A DNA stretch of 64,000 bases from Amycolatopsis sp. CA-230715 (GCF_018736145.1 NZ_CP059997.1:81001-145000), one strand, 5' to 3'; counted from the stretch's first letter, positions 17,225-26,364 are shown. Numbers and translations: made by a program. Notes: generated by a model from the sequence alone, not told the origin.

Positions 17225-18565
17225 TCAAACGCCGGCTCCGGCGAGGACGAGACGCGAAGACCTGGCGAACTCGCCGCGCAGGTACACCGACCACGTGAGC
17301 ACGGCGCACACCGCGTAGAAGCCGATGAAGGCGTAGATCGCGACGTCACCGGAACCGAAGCTGGCGAACGAAGAGCGGAACGCCAGATTGATGAACAGCC
17401 CGCCCAGCGCGCCGATCGCGCCCGCGACGCCGATGAGCGCGCCGGAAAGCCTGCGCGCCTTGAGCAGCTCCGCTTCCTCCGGCGCGCCGTCGGCGATCGC
17501 GAGCGCGGCCTTGGTGCGGAAGATCGCCGGGATCATCTTGTACGTCGAACCGTTGCCGATCCCGGAGAGCACGAACAGCACGATGAACCCGGTGGTGTAC
17601 AAGGAAAGCGACCGCGCGGACGAGGCCAGCACGGTGAGCGCGCCACCGGCGGCCATCAGCACGAACGTGGCCAGTGTCACCTTCGCGCCACCGACGCGGT
17701 CGGCCAGCTTCCCGCCGATGGGCCGGGAAAGCGAGCCGAGCAGCGGGCCGAGGAAGGTCACCGCGGCCGCCTGCACCGGCGAGCGGTGGAACTGGTTCTG
17801 CAGCACGAGCCCGAACGCGAAGCTGTAGCCGATGAACGAGCCGAAGGTGCCGATGTAGAGGAACGACATCACCCACGCCTGCGGTTCCTTGACCACCTCG
17901 CGCATCGAGCGCCGGTCGTTGCGGACGCTGGAGATGTTGTCCATGCACAGCGCCGCGCCCGTGGTCGCGAGCACGATCAGCGGGAGGTAGATCCACAGCA
18001 CCAGCCGCGGCGAGGCGGCACCCGCGGTGCCGAGGACGAGCAGCGCGACGAGCTGGATGACCGCGACGCCGAGGTTGCCGCCACCCGCGTTCAGCCCGAG
18101 CGCCCAGCCCTTGCGGCGGTCGGGGAAGAAGGTGTTGATGTTGGTCATCGACGAGGCGAAGTTGCCGCCGCCGACACCGCCGATCGCGGCCACCAGCAAG
18201 AAGACCCCGAACGAGGTGCCGGGCTGCATCACGATCGCGGCGAGCACCGTCGGCACGAGCAGCAGGCCCGCGCTGATGATCGTCCAGTTGCGGCCGCCGA
18301 ACTTCGCCACCGCGAGCGTGTACGGCAGCCGCAGCACCGATCCGACGAGGGTGGGCGTGGACACCAGCAGGAACTTGTCCGAGGCCGACAGCCCGTACTG
18401 CGGGCCCATGAACAGCACCATCACCGACCACAGCGTCCAGATGGAGAACCCGATGTGCTCGGCGAAAACCGAGAACCACAGGTTCCGGTTCGCCACTTTC
18501 TTCCCGGTGCGTTCCCAGAACGCCTCGTCCTCGGGGTTCCACTCTTCGATCCAGCGCTTCGTCAT
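17225..18565 (-). CDS. narK: NarK-type nitrate/nitrite transporter (MFS)
   Basis: 446 residues from ATG 18565 (AAGGAG Shine-Dalgarno), about 12 membrane helices. The two glycine-rich NarK motifs are visible: GGVGGGNFASSMTNIN near 130-145 and a later SGIGNGSTYKMIP near 335. NarK-family carriers bring nitrate in or exchange it for nitrite. Lying between the nitrate reductase pair and nirBD, it should feed assimilation. It follows the FAD subunit gene by 25 bp on the same strand. Confidence 0.94.
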   Translation of the reverse strand: MTKRWIEEWNPEDEAFWERTGKKVANRNLWFSVFAEHIGFSIWTLWSVMVLFMGPQYGLSASDKFLLVSTPTLVGSVLRLPYTLAVAKFGGRNWTIISAGLLLVPTVLAAIVMQPGTSFGVFLLVAAIGGVGGGNFASSMTNINTFFPDRRKGWALGLNAGGGNLGVAVIQLVALLVLGTAGAASPRLVLWIYLPLIVLATTGAALCMDNISSVRNDRRSMREVVKEPQAWVMSFLYIGTFGSFIGYSFAFGLVLQNQFHRSPVQAAAVTFLGPLLGSLSRPIGGKLADRVGGAKVTLATFVLMAAGGALTVLASSARSLSLYTTGFIVLFVLSGIGNGSTYKMIPAIFRTKAALAIADGAPEEAELLKARRLSGALIGVAGAIGALGGLFINLAFRSSFASFGSGDVAIYAFIGFYAVCAVLTWSVYLRGEFARSSRLVLAGAGV

Positions 18566-18590
18566 CTCGGCTCCTTTTCGGACGGTGTGG

Positions 18591-20036
18591 TCAGGCCGTG
18601 CTGGCGAGCCAGTCGGCGATGCCGCGGACGGTGTCGGTGCACCCGCCGCAGCCGGTGGTGGCCCTGGTCGCGGTGGCGAGCTCCGGCACACTGGTCGCAC
18701 CGGCGCGGAAGGCCTCCACGAGACGGGCCTTCGTGACGGAGTTGCACTGGCAGACCTTCGCCGTGCCGGGCAGGTCGGCCGGGCTGGCCGCGGGTGCCGC
18801 CCCCGGCGGCAGCGCCCTGCCGAGCAGCAGCGCGAGCCGGTCTTCGGGGAGAGGCACGCCGCGGTCGTAGAGGCCGGTCACGGTCGCGGCGGCGTCGGGG
18901 CAGCCGAGCAGGATCGCACCGGCGACGCGGTCGTCGCGCACGACGAGTTTCGCGTAGCGGCCCCGTTTCGTGTCGTCGACGCACACCACTTCGGCGGTCT
19001 CGTCGGCGACGTCGATCTGGGTCTCCCCGAACGCGGCGAGGTCCACGTCGCGGGCCTTCAGCCGGGTCACCACCGGGGTACCGCGGTAGCGCGCGGCGGC
19101 GTTCGTCCCGGTCAGCAGGTCGGCGAGCACGCTCGCCTGGTCCCACGCGGGCTGCACGAGCCCCGAGACCGTGCCGGGGTGCTGCGCGCAGTCGCCGATC
19201 GCGTGCACCCTGGCATCGCTGGTGCGCAGCGCGTCGTCGACGAGGACACCGCGGTCGACCGCGATACCCGCGTCCGCGGCCAGCGCCGTCTGCGCCCTGA
19301 CCCCGGCGGACACCACGACGAGATCCGCGGGCAGGTGGCTGCCGTCGTCGAGTTTCAGCCCGTCACCCGGCACGTAGGTCGCCGCCGAGGTGCCGAACCG
19401 GAAGTCGATCCCGTGCTCGCGCAGCGTTCGCGCGAGCACGCGGCCGGCGCCGGGGTCGAGCTGGCGCTCCATCAGGTGCCCGACCGGGTGCACGACGGTC
19501 ACCAGGTTGCCGCGGCCGGCGAGCCCGCGCGCCGCTTCGAGGCCGAGCAGCCCGCCCCCGAGCACCGCGACCGGCGCGCCGATCTTGGCGGAGTCGAGGA
19601 TGCGCGCGCAGTCGTCGAGCGTGCGGAACGCCACGACACCCTCCGCGGGCGCGCCGTCGTCGCCGAGCAGCCCTTCGACCGGCGGCAGCCACGGTTTGCT
19701 GCCGGTGGCCAGCACCAGCGCGTCGTAGTCCACTGTGGACCCGTCGGACAGCGAAACCTGCCGCCGTCCCCGGTCGATCCCGGTCGCGACGCGTCCGTTG
19801 AGGAGGGTCACGCCGCGTTGGTCGGCCCAGCCCTCGTCTTGCAGCAGCACGGTTTCCGGGCGCATGGTGCCCGCGACCACGGAGGACAGCAGCACCCGGT
19901 TGTAGGCGGGGTGCGCCTCCTCGCCGATGACCGTGAGCGCCACTCTGGCGCCTTCGGGATCGCGGTTGCGGATCTCGTCGGCGAGCCTGGCGCCTGCCAT
20001 CCCGTAGCCGAGCACGACGACGTTGCGCGCGGTCAT
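18591..20036 (-). CDS. nasB: FAD-dependent oxidoreductase with C-terminal BFD [2Fe-2S] domain (nitrate reductase electron-transfer subunit)
   Basis: 481 residues from ATG 20036. It has an N-terminal FAD site (VVLGYGMAGARL), a central NAD(P)-binding site (VLGGGLLGLEAARGL) and a C-terminal BFD domain with four Cys (CQCNSV and TGCGGC, about 425-470). It resembles the N-terminal half of NirB. It most likely passes electrons from NAD(P)H to the molybdenum subunit encoded just upstream, with which it overlaps by 4 bp. The name nasB is by analogy with Bacillus-type assimilatory nitrate reductases. Confidence 0.85.
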   Translation of the reverse strand: MTARNVVVLGYGMAGARLADEIRNRDPEGARVALTVIGEEAHPAYNRVLLSSVVAGTMRPETVLLQDEGWADQRGVTLLNGRVATGIDRGRRQVSLSDGSTVDYDALVLATGSKPWLPPVEGLLGDDGAPAEGVVAFRTLDDCARILDSAKIGAPVAVLGGGLLGLEAARGLAGRGNLVTVVHPVGHLMERQLDPGAGRVLARTLREHGIDFRFGTSAATYVPGDGLKLDDGSHLPADLVVVSAGVRAQTALAADAGIAVDRGVLVDDALRTSDARVHAIGDCAQHPGTVSGLVQPAWDQASVLADLLTGTNAAARYRGTPVVTRLKARDVDLAAFGETQIDVADETAEVVCVDDTKRGRYAKLVVRDDRVAGAILLGCPDAAATVTGLYDRGVPLPEDRLALLLGRALPPGAAPAASPADLPGTAKVCQCNSVTKARLVEAFRAGATSVPELATATRATTGCGGCTDTVRGIADWLASTA

Positions 20037-22111
20037 GCCGCACCTCCGTTGGCCGTCAGCGAAACCGCGCACACCTTGAACTCGGGCATCCGGCTCGTCG
20101 GGTCGAGCGCCGGGTTCGTGACCAGGTTCGCGCGCCCCTCACCGGGAAAGTGGAACGGGAGGAACACGACGTCCACCCGCATCGACCGCACACAGCGCAC
20201 GACCGCCGTGACCGCGCCGCGGCGCGAGGTGACTTTGGCCTCCTCGCCCTCGGCGAGCCCGGCACGCGCCGCGGTGTCCGGGTGCACCTCGACGTAGGCC
20301 TCCGGCACCACCTCGGTCAGCTCCGGCACCAGCCGCGTCTGCGCGCCGGACTGGTAGTGCTGCAACACCCTGCCGGTGATGGCCTGCAAGGGGAACTCCG
20401 CGTCCGGCGGCTCGGCGGGGCCGACGTGCTCGACCGAGACGAACCTGGCGCGGCCGTCGGGATGCGCGAACCGGTCGAGGAACAGCCTCGGCGTGCCGGG
20501 GTGCTCCGGCGACGGCACCGGCCAGTACAGCGGCTCCTCGTCGCGGAGGCGGTCGTAGGTGATGCCGGAGTAGTCCGCGGCACCGCCCTTCGACGCCGCG
20601 CGCAGTTCGGTGAACACGGCCTCCGCGTCGGACGGGAACCGTTCCACGGGCTGGCCCAGCCGCTCGGCGAGTCCGGAAAGGACTTCGAGATCGGTGCGGA
20701 CGCCCTCCGGCGGTTCGACCGCGCGCCGCCTCAGCAGCACCCTGCCTTCGAGACTGGTCATCGTGCCCTCCTCTTCGGCCCACTGGGTCACCGGAAGCAC
20801 CACGTCGGCGCGCAGCGCGGTCTCCGACGGCACCACGTCGGCGACCACCAGGAGGTCCAAAGTGGACAACCGGTCCGCGACGCGGGCCGACCGGGGCGCC
20901 GAGACCACCACGTTGCTGCCGAACACGAACAGGGCGCGCGGACCGCCGTCGGTGCCGAGCGCGTCGAGCAGTTCGTAGGCGGATCGCCCCGGCCCCGGCA
21001 GGTCCGCGGGGTCGACGCCCCACACCCCGGCGACGTGCTCGCGGGCGGCGGAGTCGTCGATCCTGCGGTACCCGGGCAACTGGTCCGCCTTCTGCCCGTG
21101 CTCGCGGCCGCCCTGCCCGTTGCCCTGCCCGGTCAGGCAGCCGAACCCGGAGCCGGGCAGGCCGGGCAGGCCGAGCGCGAGCGCGAGGTTGATCCACGCG
21201 CTGACCGTGTCGGTGCCGCTCGCGTGCTGCTCGGTGCCGCGCGCGGTCAGCACGTAGGCGTTGCGGGCCGACGCCAGCTTCGCCGCGACCCGGCGCTGGT
21301 CGGCCGCGGCGACGCCGGTGACCCGCTCGACCCGTTCCGGCCACCAGCGCGCGGCGATCCGCCACATGGCTTCGAACCCGGTGGTTCGACTGTCTATGTA
21401 GGACTGGTCGAGCAGGCCTTCGGCGACCAGGACGTGCAGAATTCCCAGTGCCAGCGCGAGATCCGTGCCCGGCGCGGGTGCCAAGTGGACACTCGCCTGC
21501 TCCGCCGTCGGCGTCAGCCTCGGGTCGACCACGATCAGGCCTGCCGCGTCGCGTGCCCGGCGCAGGTGCTGCACGAACGGCGGCATCGTCTCGGCGGGGT
21601 TCGAGCCGGCCAGCAGGACCACGTCCGCGTCCGCGAGATCGGTCAGCGGGAACGGGAGGCCGCGATCCACCCCGAACGCCCGGTTCCCCGCGGCCGCGGC
21701 CGAGGACATGCAGAACCGTCCGTTGTAGTCCACCTGCGACGTCCGCAGCGCGACGCGGGCGAACTTTCCCAACAGGTAAGCCTTTTCGTTGGTGAGCCCG
21801 CCACCGCCGAAGACCGCCACCGCGTCGGCGCCGTGCTCTTCCTGGATGCCGGTCACCCGCGCCACGACGAACGCGAGCGCCTCGTCCCAGTTCGCGGGCC
21901 GGAGCTCGCCACCGGTCCTGATCATCGGCGTGGTCAGCCTGGCGGGCGAGGTGAGCAGGGAACCCGCGGTCCAGCCCTTCTGGCAGAGCCCGCCGCCGTT
22001 CGTCGGGAACGACCTCGGCGCGACCTCGGTTCCCCGCACGGCCATCCCGCACTGCAGCGCGCAGTACGGGCAGTGCGTGCGCACCGCGGTGCGTTCGGCG
22101 GTCACCGTCAC
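20033..22111 (-). CDS. nasC: Assimilatory nitrate reductase catalytic subunit (molybdopterin oxidoreductase)
   Basis: 692 residues. An N-terminal [4Fe-4S] site is formed by Cys14, Cys17, Cys21 and Cys43 (CPYCALQC ... LCQKGW). It is followed by molybdopterin-binding domains and the C-terminal dinucleotide-binding domain (ITGRVLQHYQSGAQTR, then a TSRRGAV segment). It reduces nitrate to nitrite in the cytoplasm using the bis-MGD cofactor. It lacks a Tat signal and lacks a C-terminal ferredoxin domain. First gene of the leftward locus, it is divergent from folD. Confidence 0.93.
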   Translation of the reverse strand: MTVTAERTAVRTHCPYCALQCGMAVRGTEVAPRSFPTNGGGLCQKGWTAGSLLTSPARLTTPMIRTGGELRPANWDEALAFVVARVTGIQEEHGADAVAVFGGGGLTNEKAYLLGKFARVALRTSQVDYNGRFCMSSAAAAGNRAFGVDRGLPFPLTDLADADVVLLAGSNPAETMPPFVQHLRRARDAAGLIVVDPRLTPTAEQASVHLAPAPGTDLALALGILHVLVAEGLLDQSYIDSRTTGFEAMWRIAARWWPERVERVTGVAAADQRRVAAKLASARNAYVLTARGTEQHASGTDTVSAWINLALALGLPGLPGSGFGCLTGQGNGQGGREHGQKADQLPGYRRIDDSAAREHVAGVWGVDPADLPGPGRSAYELLDALGTDGGPRALFVFGSNVVVSAPRSARVADRLSTLDLLVVADVVPSETALRADVVLPVTQWAEEEGTMTSLEGRVLLRRRAVEPPEGVRTDLEVLSGLAERLGQPVERFPSDAEAVFTELRAASKGGAADYSGITYDRLRDEEPLYWPVPSPEHPGTPRLFLDRFAHPDGRARFVSVEHVGPAEPPDAEFPLQAITGRVLQHYQSGAQTRLVPELTEVVPEAYVEVHPDTAARAGLAEGEEAKVTSRRGAVTAVVRCVRSMRVDVVFLPFHFPGEGRANLVTNPALDPTSRMPEFKVCAVSLTANGGAA

Positions 22112-22156
22112 CGTTCAGCCCTCCCGTTCCTGAGTGCGCCGAACGGTAGGTAGCCC

Positions 22157-22185
22157 GTGTTACCTGGAAACGACCGAATGTTTCC
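22157..22185. promoter_or_regulatory. Nitrate reductase upstream region: GTGTTACC and a GGAAAC/GTTTCC inverted repeat
   Basis: GTGTTACC (22157-22164) matches the word before nirB. It is followed at once by an inverted repeat, GGAAAC 22166-22171 and GTTTCC 22180-22185 with 8 bp between. Both lie 46-75 bp upstream of the nitrate reductase ATG, a typical activator position. The likely binders are GlnR or NnaR; neither consensus can be confirmed by eye. Confidence 0.45.
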
Positions 22186-22236
22186 GGCAGTTGACGTTGC
22201 GCTCGCGCGCGCCGGGCCACTGGGTGAAACGGCCGA

Positions 22237-22242
22237 TATACT
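22237..22242 (+). promoter_or_regulatory. Candidate -10 element for the riboswitch-folD transcript
   Basis: TATACT fits the actinobacterial -10 (TANNNT) and would start transcription around 22249, just where the riboswitch begins. No convincing -35 is at the right distance; TTGACG at 22191 is about 40 bp away and too far. Confidence 0.5.
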
Positions 22243-22246
22243 TTCT

Positions 22247-22325
22247 CCGGGCCGTGACTGGCGCATCGGGTGGAGCACCACCGGGAAGCGGCCCCGAAGA
22301 CGACTCCGCCGCGCGCCTGGGCGAC
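22247..22325 (+). ncRNA. ZTP riboswitch (pfl motif) upstream of folD
   Basis: The conserved blocks of the pfl/ZTP riboswitch are present in order: GGCCGTGACTGGCG (22250 onward), GGTGGAGCACCACCGGGAAG (22269 onward) and, after a variable stem, CCGCGCGCCTGGGC near 22309-22322. The aptamer ends about 22 bp before the folD ATG. ZTP and ZMP accumulate when 10-formyl-tetrahydrofolate is short, and these riboswitches turn on folate-cycle genes such as folD, which matches the downstream gene. The short distance to the start codon suggests control of translation initiation rather than a classical terminator. Confidence 0.93.
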
Positions 22326-22346
22326 TACGACGACCGGAGTCGCCCC

Positions 22347-23237
22347 ATGATCTTTTCCACCCAGGCACGCCTGATGGACGGCACCGCACTCGCGCGCGAA
22401 CTCACCGCGCGGACCACGGCCTCGGCTGCCGCGTTCACCAGGCGCACCGGGACCGCCCCCTGCCTGGCCACGGTGCTGGTCGGCGAGGATCCCGCGTCCG
22501 TGACCTACGTGAAGATGAAGCGCCGCCGCTGCGAACGGGCGGGCATCCGGTCGCGCCACGTGGCCCTGCCCGCCGGAACGGGCACCGCCGAACTCGTCGA
22601 CACGATCGCCGGGCTGTCCGCCGATCCCCGCGTGCACGGCATCCTGCTCCAGCACCCGGCGGGCCCCGGGATCGACGAGCGTGCCGCGTTCGAAGCGATC
22701 GCGCCGGGCAAGGACGTCGACGGTGTGACGATGAACTCGTTCGCCGCCATGAGCTTCGGCCTGCCCGGGTTCGTCTCCTGCACGCCGGGCGGCATCATGC
22801 GCCTCCTCGATCACTACGGCGTGAATCCCGCGGGCAGGCACGCGGTGGTGCTCGGCCGCAGTGCCATCCTCGGCAAGCCGACCGGGATGCTGCTGCTCGC
22901 GCGCGACGCGACCGTCACCTACTGCCACTCGCGCACCACCGGGCTCGACGCCCTCATCCGCGACGCCGACATCCTCGTGGCCGCGGTCGGCCGCCCCCGT
23001 TTCGTCCGCGGAGATCTCGTCAAACCGGGCGCCGTGGTGGTCGACGCCGGCTACAACTCCGGCACCGTCGGCGACGTCGACTTCGAGGGCGCCGCGGCGC
23101 GCGCAAGCCTGATCACCCCGGTGCCCGGCGGTGTCGGGCCGATGACGATCGCCACCCTGCTGGCCCAGACCGTCGAGGCGGCGGCCGCGCAGCACGGCTC
23201 GACCGCAGTCCCTCCGACCACCATCAAGAATGGCTAG
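22347..23237 (+). CDS. folD: Methylenetetrahydrofolate dehydrogenase/cyclohydrolase FolD
   Basis: 296 residues from ATG 22347. The catalytic lysine is Lys58 in the YxxxK motif (YVKMK), the cyclohydrolase loop is CTPGG, the cofactor-binding segment is VLGRSAILGKPTGMLL and the C-terminal PGGVGPMT motif is intact. It interconverts methylene-THF, methenyl-THF and 10-formyl-THF, supplying purine and formyl-Met synthesis. Control by the ZTP riboswitch fits this. Slight departures from housekeeping FolD (for example CERAGI after the lysine) leave open that it is a second, stress-induced copy. Confidence 0.93.
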   Translation: MIFSTQARLMDGTALARELTARTTASAAAFTRRTGTAPCLATVLVGEDPASVTYVKMKRRRCERAGIRSRHVALPAGTGTAELVDTIAGLSADPRVHGILLQHPAGPGIDERAAFEAIAPGKDVDGVTMNSFAAMSFGLPGFVSCTPGGIMRLLDHYGVNPAGRHAVVLGRSAILGKPTGMLLLARDATVTYCHSRTTGLDALIRDADILVAAVGRPRFVRGDLVKPGAVVVDAGYNSGTVGDVDFEGAAARASLITPVPGGVGPMTIATLLAQTVEAAAAQHGSTAVPPTTIKNG

Positions 23238-23247
23238 CCTAACCTAA
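23229..23247. promoter_or_regulatory. DtxR/IdeR-type iron box
   Basis: The 19-bp window matches the iron-box consensus (an inverted repeat of TTAGGTTAG) at 15 of 19 positions, with the right half CTAACCTAA perfect. It overlaps the folD stop codon and lies 39 bp before the siderophore-binding protein gene, the expected place for iron-dependent repression. Confidence 0.8.
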
Positions 23248-23285
23248 CTGGTGAAGTGGTCGGGTGGATCTCCGAGGAGCTGGTG

Positions 23286-24335
23286 ATGGCATCGAAACGC
23301 GGCAGGACCCGCTGGACGGCTCTGCTCACCGCATTCCTGCTCGCCACCGGCCTCGTCGCGGGCTGCGGGCCGGACCGGGGCTCCGGCGGCGGCAGGTCCG
23401 CCGCCGACGCGGCCGCCGGCTTCCCGGTGACGATCGAGCACCTGTTCGGCTCGACCACCGTCGAGCACAAGCCCACCAGGATCGTCACGCTCGGCGGCGG
23501 CGACATGGAGGCCGCGATCGCGCTCGACGTGGTGCCCGCCGCCGGCGCCGACTGGTTCGGTTACACCGAGCCGCGCACATGGGTGCGCGACGCGCTCGCA
23601 GGCCGCCCGGCGCCCCAGCTGATCAAGGCCGAGCAGGTGAACTTCGAGCAGATCGCCGCGCTGCGGCCGGATCTGATCGTCTACGTGAACTCCAAGAACG
23701 AGGAGAGCGCGTACCGCACCCTGTCCCGCATCGCGCCCACGATCGCCGCGCCCAAGGGCGTCGACCACGTCTACGGCGTGCCGTGGGCCGATCAGGTGCG
23801 CACCATCGCGAAGGCGACCGGCACCACCGCCAAGGGCGAGGAAGTCGTGACAGCCACCCAGAAACTGCTCACCGACGCGGCGAAGGCGAACCCGGAGTTC
23901 GCGGGCAAGGTCGCCACCGCGGGCGTGTACTCCAGCGGCAACTACTCGATCTGGATGCCGTCGGATCCGCGCATGCAGCTGCTCACCTCGTTGGGGTTCA
24001 AGACGAACCCCGCGATCGACGCGCTCGACAACGGCAGCTTCTACGTCACGCTCCCGCGCGAGCAGCTCGCGAAGATGAACTCGGACCTGGTGTTCCTCGC
24101 GGCTGGCGATCAGGAGGGCAAGGTCAACCCGGCGGTGGCGGAGGACCCGCTGTTCGCCTCCCTGCCCGTGGTGCGGGGCAGGCACGTCGCCTACTTCGGC
24201 GGCCCCGGCGTGATCAACACGAACAGCGCCGAGGGCGCGTTCTCGAGCGCGGTGTCGATCGGCGGCCCGCTCGGGATCCGGTACGTGGTGGGCAAGCTGG
24301 TGCCGAAGCTGAAGGACGCCCTAGCGGGCAAGTGA
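23286..24335 (+). CDS. Iron-siderophore ABC transporter substrate-binding lipoprotein
   Basis: 349 residues from ATG 23286 with a GAGGAG Shine-Dalgarno. The lipoprotein signal ends in LVAGC with Cys27 as lipidation site. The mature part is a FecB/BtuF-type periplasmic-binding fold with two lobes joined by a long helix (RIVTLGGGDMEAAIAL early, LRPDLIVY in lobe 1, AEGAFSSAVSIGGPLG late). It should capture a ferric siderophore outside the membrane. No permease or ATPase genes are nearby, so it must use a transporter encoded elsewhere. The iron box upstream predicts induction under iron shortage. Confidence 0.88.
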   Translation: MASKRGRTRWTALLTAFLLATGLVAGCGPDRGSGGGRSAADAAAGFPVTIEHLFGSTTVEHKPTRIVTLGGGDMEAAIALDVVPAAGADWFGYTEPRTWVRDALAGRPAPQLIKAEQVNFEQIAALRPDLIVYVNSKNEESAYRTLSRIAPTIAAPKGVDHVYGVPWADQVRTIAKATGTTAKGEEVVTATQKLLTDAAKANPEFAGKVATAGVYSSGNYSIWMPSDPRMQLLTSLGFKTNPAIDALDNGSFYVTLPREQLAKMNSDLVFLAAGDQEGKVNPAVAEDPLFASLPVVRGRHVAYFGGPGVINTNSAEGAFSSAVSIGGPLGIRYVVGKLVPKLKDALAGK

Positions 24336-24453
24336 CCGTGAATCCGGCAACCAACAGGTCTAGACGTCGGATGTCCGGCCTTCTACGCTGGGCGAGCCTC
24401 ATCCCGATCGAACACCGCGGCCCGCGGTCGTCCCGAGAACGGAGCTGCTCCTC

Positions 24454-26343
24454 ATGGTCGAGGTCCGCCGCCAGCGTGCCCGCGTTCTTGTCGCGATATC
24501 CTTGCTGAGTCTCGGCTTCGCGGTACCAGCCACCGCGGAAGCCGCGCAGGTCCCGGCGGGATGCCGGGGCCCGATCAAGCCCGCGGCCGTCATGCCGGTG
24601 CTTCCCTGCGACGGGATTGATCGGATCATTGCGAAGGCCGCGGCCACCGTCCCGCGTGACGGCCAGCTCGCCTGGCAGCAGCGCCCCGTCACCGCGTTCA
24701 CGCATTTCGGGATGAACACGTTCACCGACCGCGAATGGGGTTCCGGCGCCGAACGCGAAGCGAAGTTCGACCCGCCCGCGGTGGAGACCGACCAGTGGAT
24801 GGCCTCGATGAAGGCGGCCGGGGTGACGCAGGTGATGCTCACCGCGAAGCACCACGACGGGTTCGTGCTCTACCCCAGCCGGTACACCAACCACTCCGTC
24901 GTCGCGAGCCCGTGGTGGCTGTCCACAAAGGACTGCGCGGAGCTGCCATCGGTCACCGAGGCGCGGCAGCGGGCCGAGCGGAACCGCGCCACCGACCCGT
25001 CGGCATACTGGCAGACGCGCGCGGCGGGATGCGCCAACGCGCGCGGCGACGTCCTCGGCGCCTACATCGCCTCCGCCCGCAAGGCCGGGCTCAAGATCGG
25101 GGTCTACCTCTCCCCCGCCGACGGCGCCGAGCTGACCCCGTCCTTCTTCGCCGAAGAGGTCAAGGCCGTCGAAGCGAAAGTCGCCGCGGGGCAACCGCTT
25201 TCGATCGAAGAACGCGCCGTCTACGAGGACCGCGCGAGCAAGCCGTCGGGACAGGCGCGCTACGGCTCCGGCAGCGCGGTGACCAAGCGGACCATCCCGA
25301 CCCTCGTCCCTGGCGACGACCGCGCCGACGCGGTGCGCGCGGGCAGGCTCCCGACGTTCTCGGTGACCGAGGACGACTACAACGCCTACTACCTCAACCA
25401 GATCTACGAGCTGTTCACGCAGTACGGCCCCATCGACGAGCTGTGGCTCGACGGCGCCAACCCGTGGCGGGACGCCGGTGTCACCGAGCAATACGACTTC
25501 ACCACCTGGTTCGACCTGATCCACCGGCTCTCCCCGGAGACGGTCACCTTCGCCGGGCCGCAGGGGGTCCGCTGGGTCGGCAACGAGCGCGGTGAAGCCC
25601 GCGCGACGGAATGGAGCGCGCTGCCCACCACCGGCGATCCGGCGACCGGGCACAACGAGGAGCTGTTCCTCGGCGGGGCGTCGGCGGCCGACCTCGGTTC
25701 GCGCTCGGTGCTCGCCGACCCGTCGGTGCGGTACCTGCAATGGGCGCCGGCCGAAGCCGACGTGTCGATCCGGCCCGGCTGGTTCTTCCACCCCGGCGAG
25801 CACCCGAAGTCACCGGCCGAGCTGGTCGAGCTGTACCGGCGTTCGGTCGGCCGCAACGCGTCGCTGCTGCTCAACGTGCCGCCAGGCCCCGACGGCAGGA
25901 TCGCGCCCGCCGACGTCTCCTCGCTCGCCGCGTTCGGCACCGCGATCAGGAAGACCGAGGCGGTGAACCTCGCGGCGCCCCTGCCCGGCCAGCCGAGGGA
26001 TCCCGCCGTGCACGCGGTCACCGACGGCGCGCTCGGCACGTCCTGGTCGCCTGCGGGGCTCGAAGGAACGCTCGACCTGCCGCTGCCCGGCACCAGGACG
26101 TTCAACCAGATCCGGCTCGGCGAGGACATCCGCCAGGGGCAGCACGTGGAAGGCGCGACCGTGCAGGCGTGGCGTGACGGCGCGTGGACCACGATCGCGA
26201 CCGTGACGACCATCGGCTACGGCCGCACCGTCACGCTTCCCGAGCCGGTGACGACGGACCGCGTGCGCGTGCTGATCACGCGGGCGCGGGCGAAGCCGCA
26301 CCTGAGCACGGTCGCGCTCCACCGGACCGTCGCGCCGCGCTGA
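24454..26343 (+). CDS. Secreted GH29 alpha-L-fucosidase with C-terminal F5/8-type domain
   Basis: 629 residues. The signal peptide covers about residues 1-31 and ends in AEAA. The GH29 barrel is clear: HFGMNTF near 85, MLTAKHHDGF near 128, GLKIGVYLSP near 215 and the nucleophile Asp in ELWLDGANPW near 331. The last 130 residues form a discoidin-like domain (LGTSWSP, then VRVLITRA), probably a carbohydrate-binding module. It should remove alpha-linked L-fucose from glycans outside the cell. It is a single gene, with a hairpin just behind it. Confidence 0.9.
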   Translation: MVEVRRQRARVLVAISLLSLGFAVPATAEAAQVPAGCRGPIKPAAVMPVLPCDGIDRIIAKAAATVPRDGQLAWQQRPVTAFTHFGMNTFTDREWGSGAEREAKFDPPAVETDQWMASMKAAGVTQVMLTAKHHDGFVLYPSRYTNHSVVASPWWLSTKDCAELPSVTEARQRAERNRATDPSAYWQTRAAGCANARGDVLGAYIASARKAGLKIGVYLSPADGAELTPSFFAEEVKAVEAKVAAGQPLSIEERAVYEDRASKPSGQARYGSGSAVTKRTIPTLVPGDDRADAVRAGRLPTFSVTEDDYNAYYLNQIYELFTQYGPIDELWLDGANPWRDAGVTEQYDFTTWFDLIHRLSPETVTFAGPQGVRWVGNERGEARATEWSALPTTGDPATGHNEELFLGGASAADLGSRSVLADPSVRYLQWAPAEADVSIRPGWFFHPGEHPKSPAELVELYRRSVGRNASLLLNVPPGPDGRIAPADVSSLAAFGTAIRKTEAVNLAAPLPGQPRDPAVHAVTDGALGTSWSPAGLEGTLDLPLPGTRTFNQIRLGEDIRQGQHVEGATVQAWRDGAWTTIATVTTIGYGRTVTLPEPVTTDRVRVLITRARAKPHLSTVALHRTVAPR

Positions 26344-26364
26344 CACCGTCCGAAAAGGACGGTG
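26344..26364 (+). terminator. Hairpin after the fucosidase gene
   Basis: CACCGTCC (26344-26351) and GGACGGTG (26357-26364) form an 8-bp perfect stem with a GAAAA loop directly after the stop codon. There is no T-run, as is common for actinomycete terminators. Confidence 0.6.

Noticed and set aside
15223..17298. Open frame of 691 codons on the plus strand
   Set aside because: Antisense to nirB, which has complete domains. Composition is typical of a shadow frame.
22191..22196. TTGACG as -35 of the folD transcript
   Set aside because: It is about 40 bp from the TATACT -10 candidate, far beyond the usual 16-19 bp.
20139..23195. Open frame of 1018 codons on the minus strand
   Set aside because: It is out of frame with the nitrate reductase gene and antisense to folD; no domain is recognisable.
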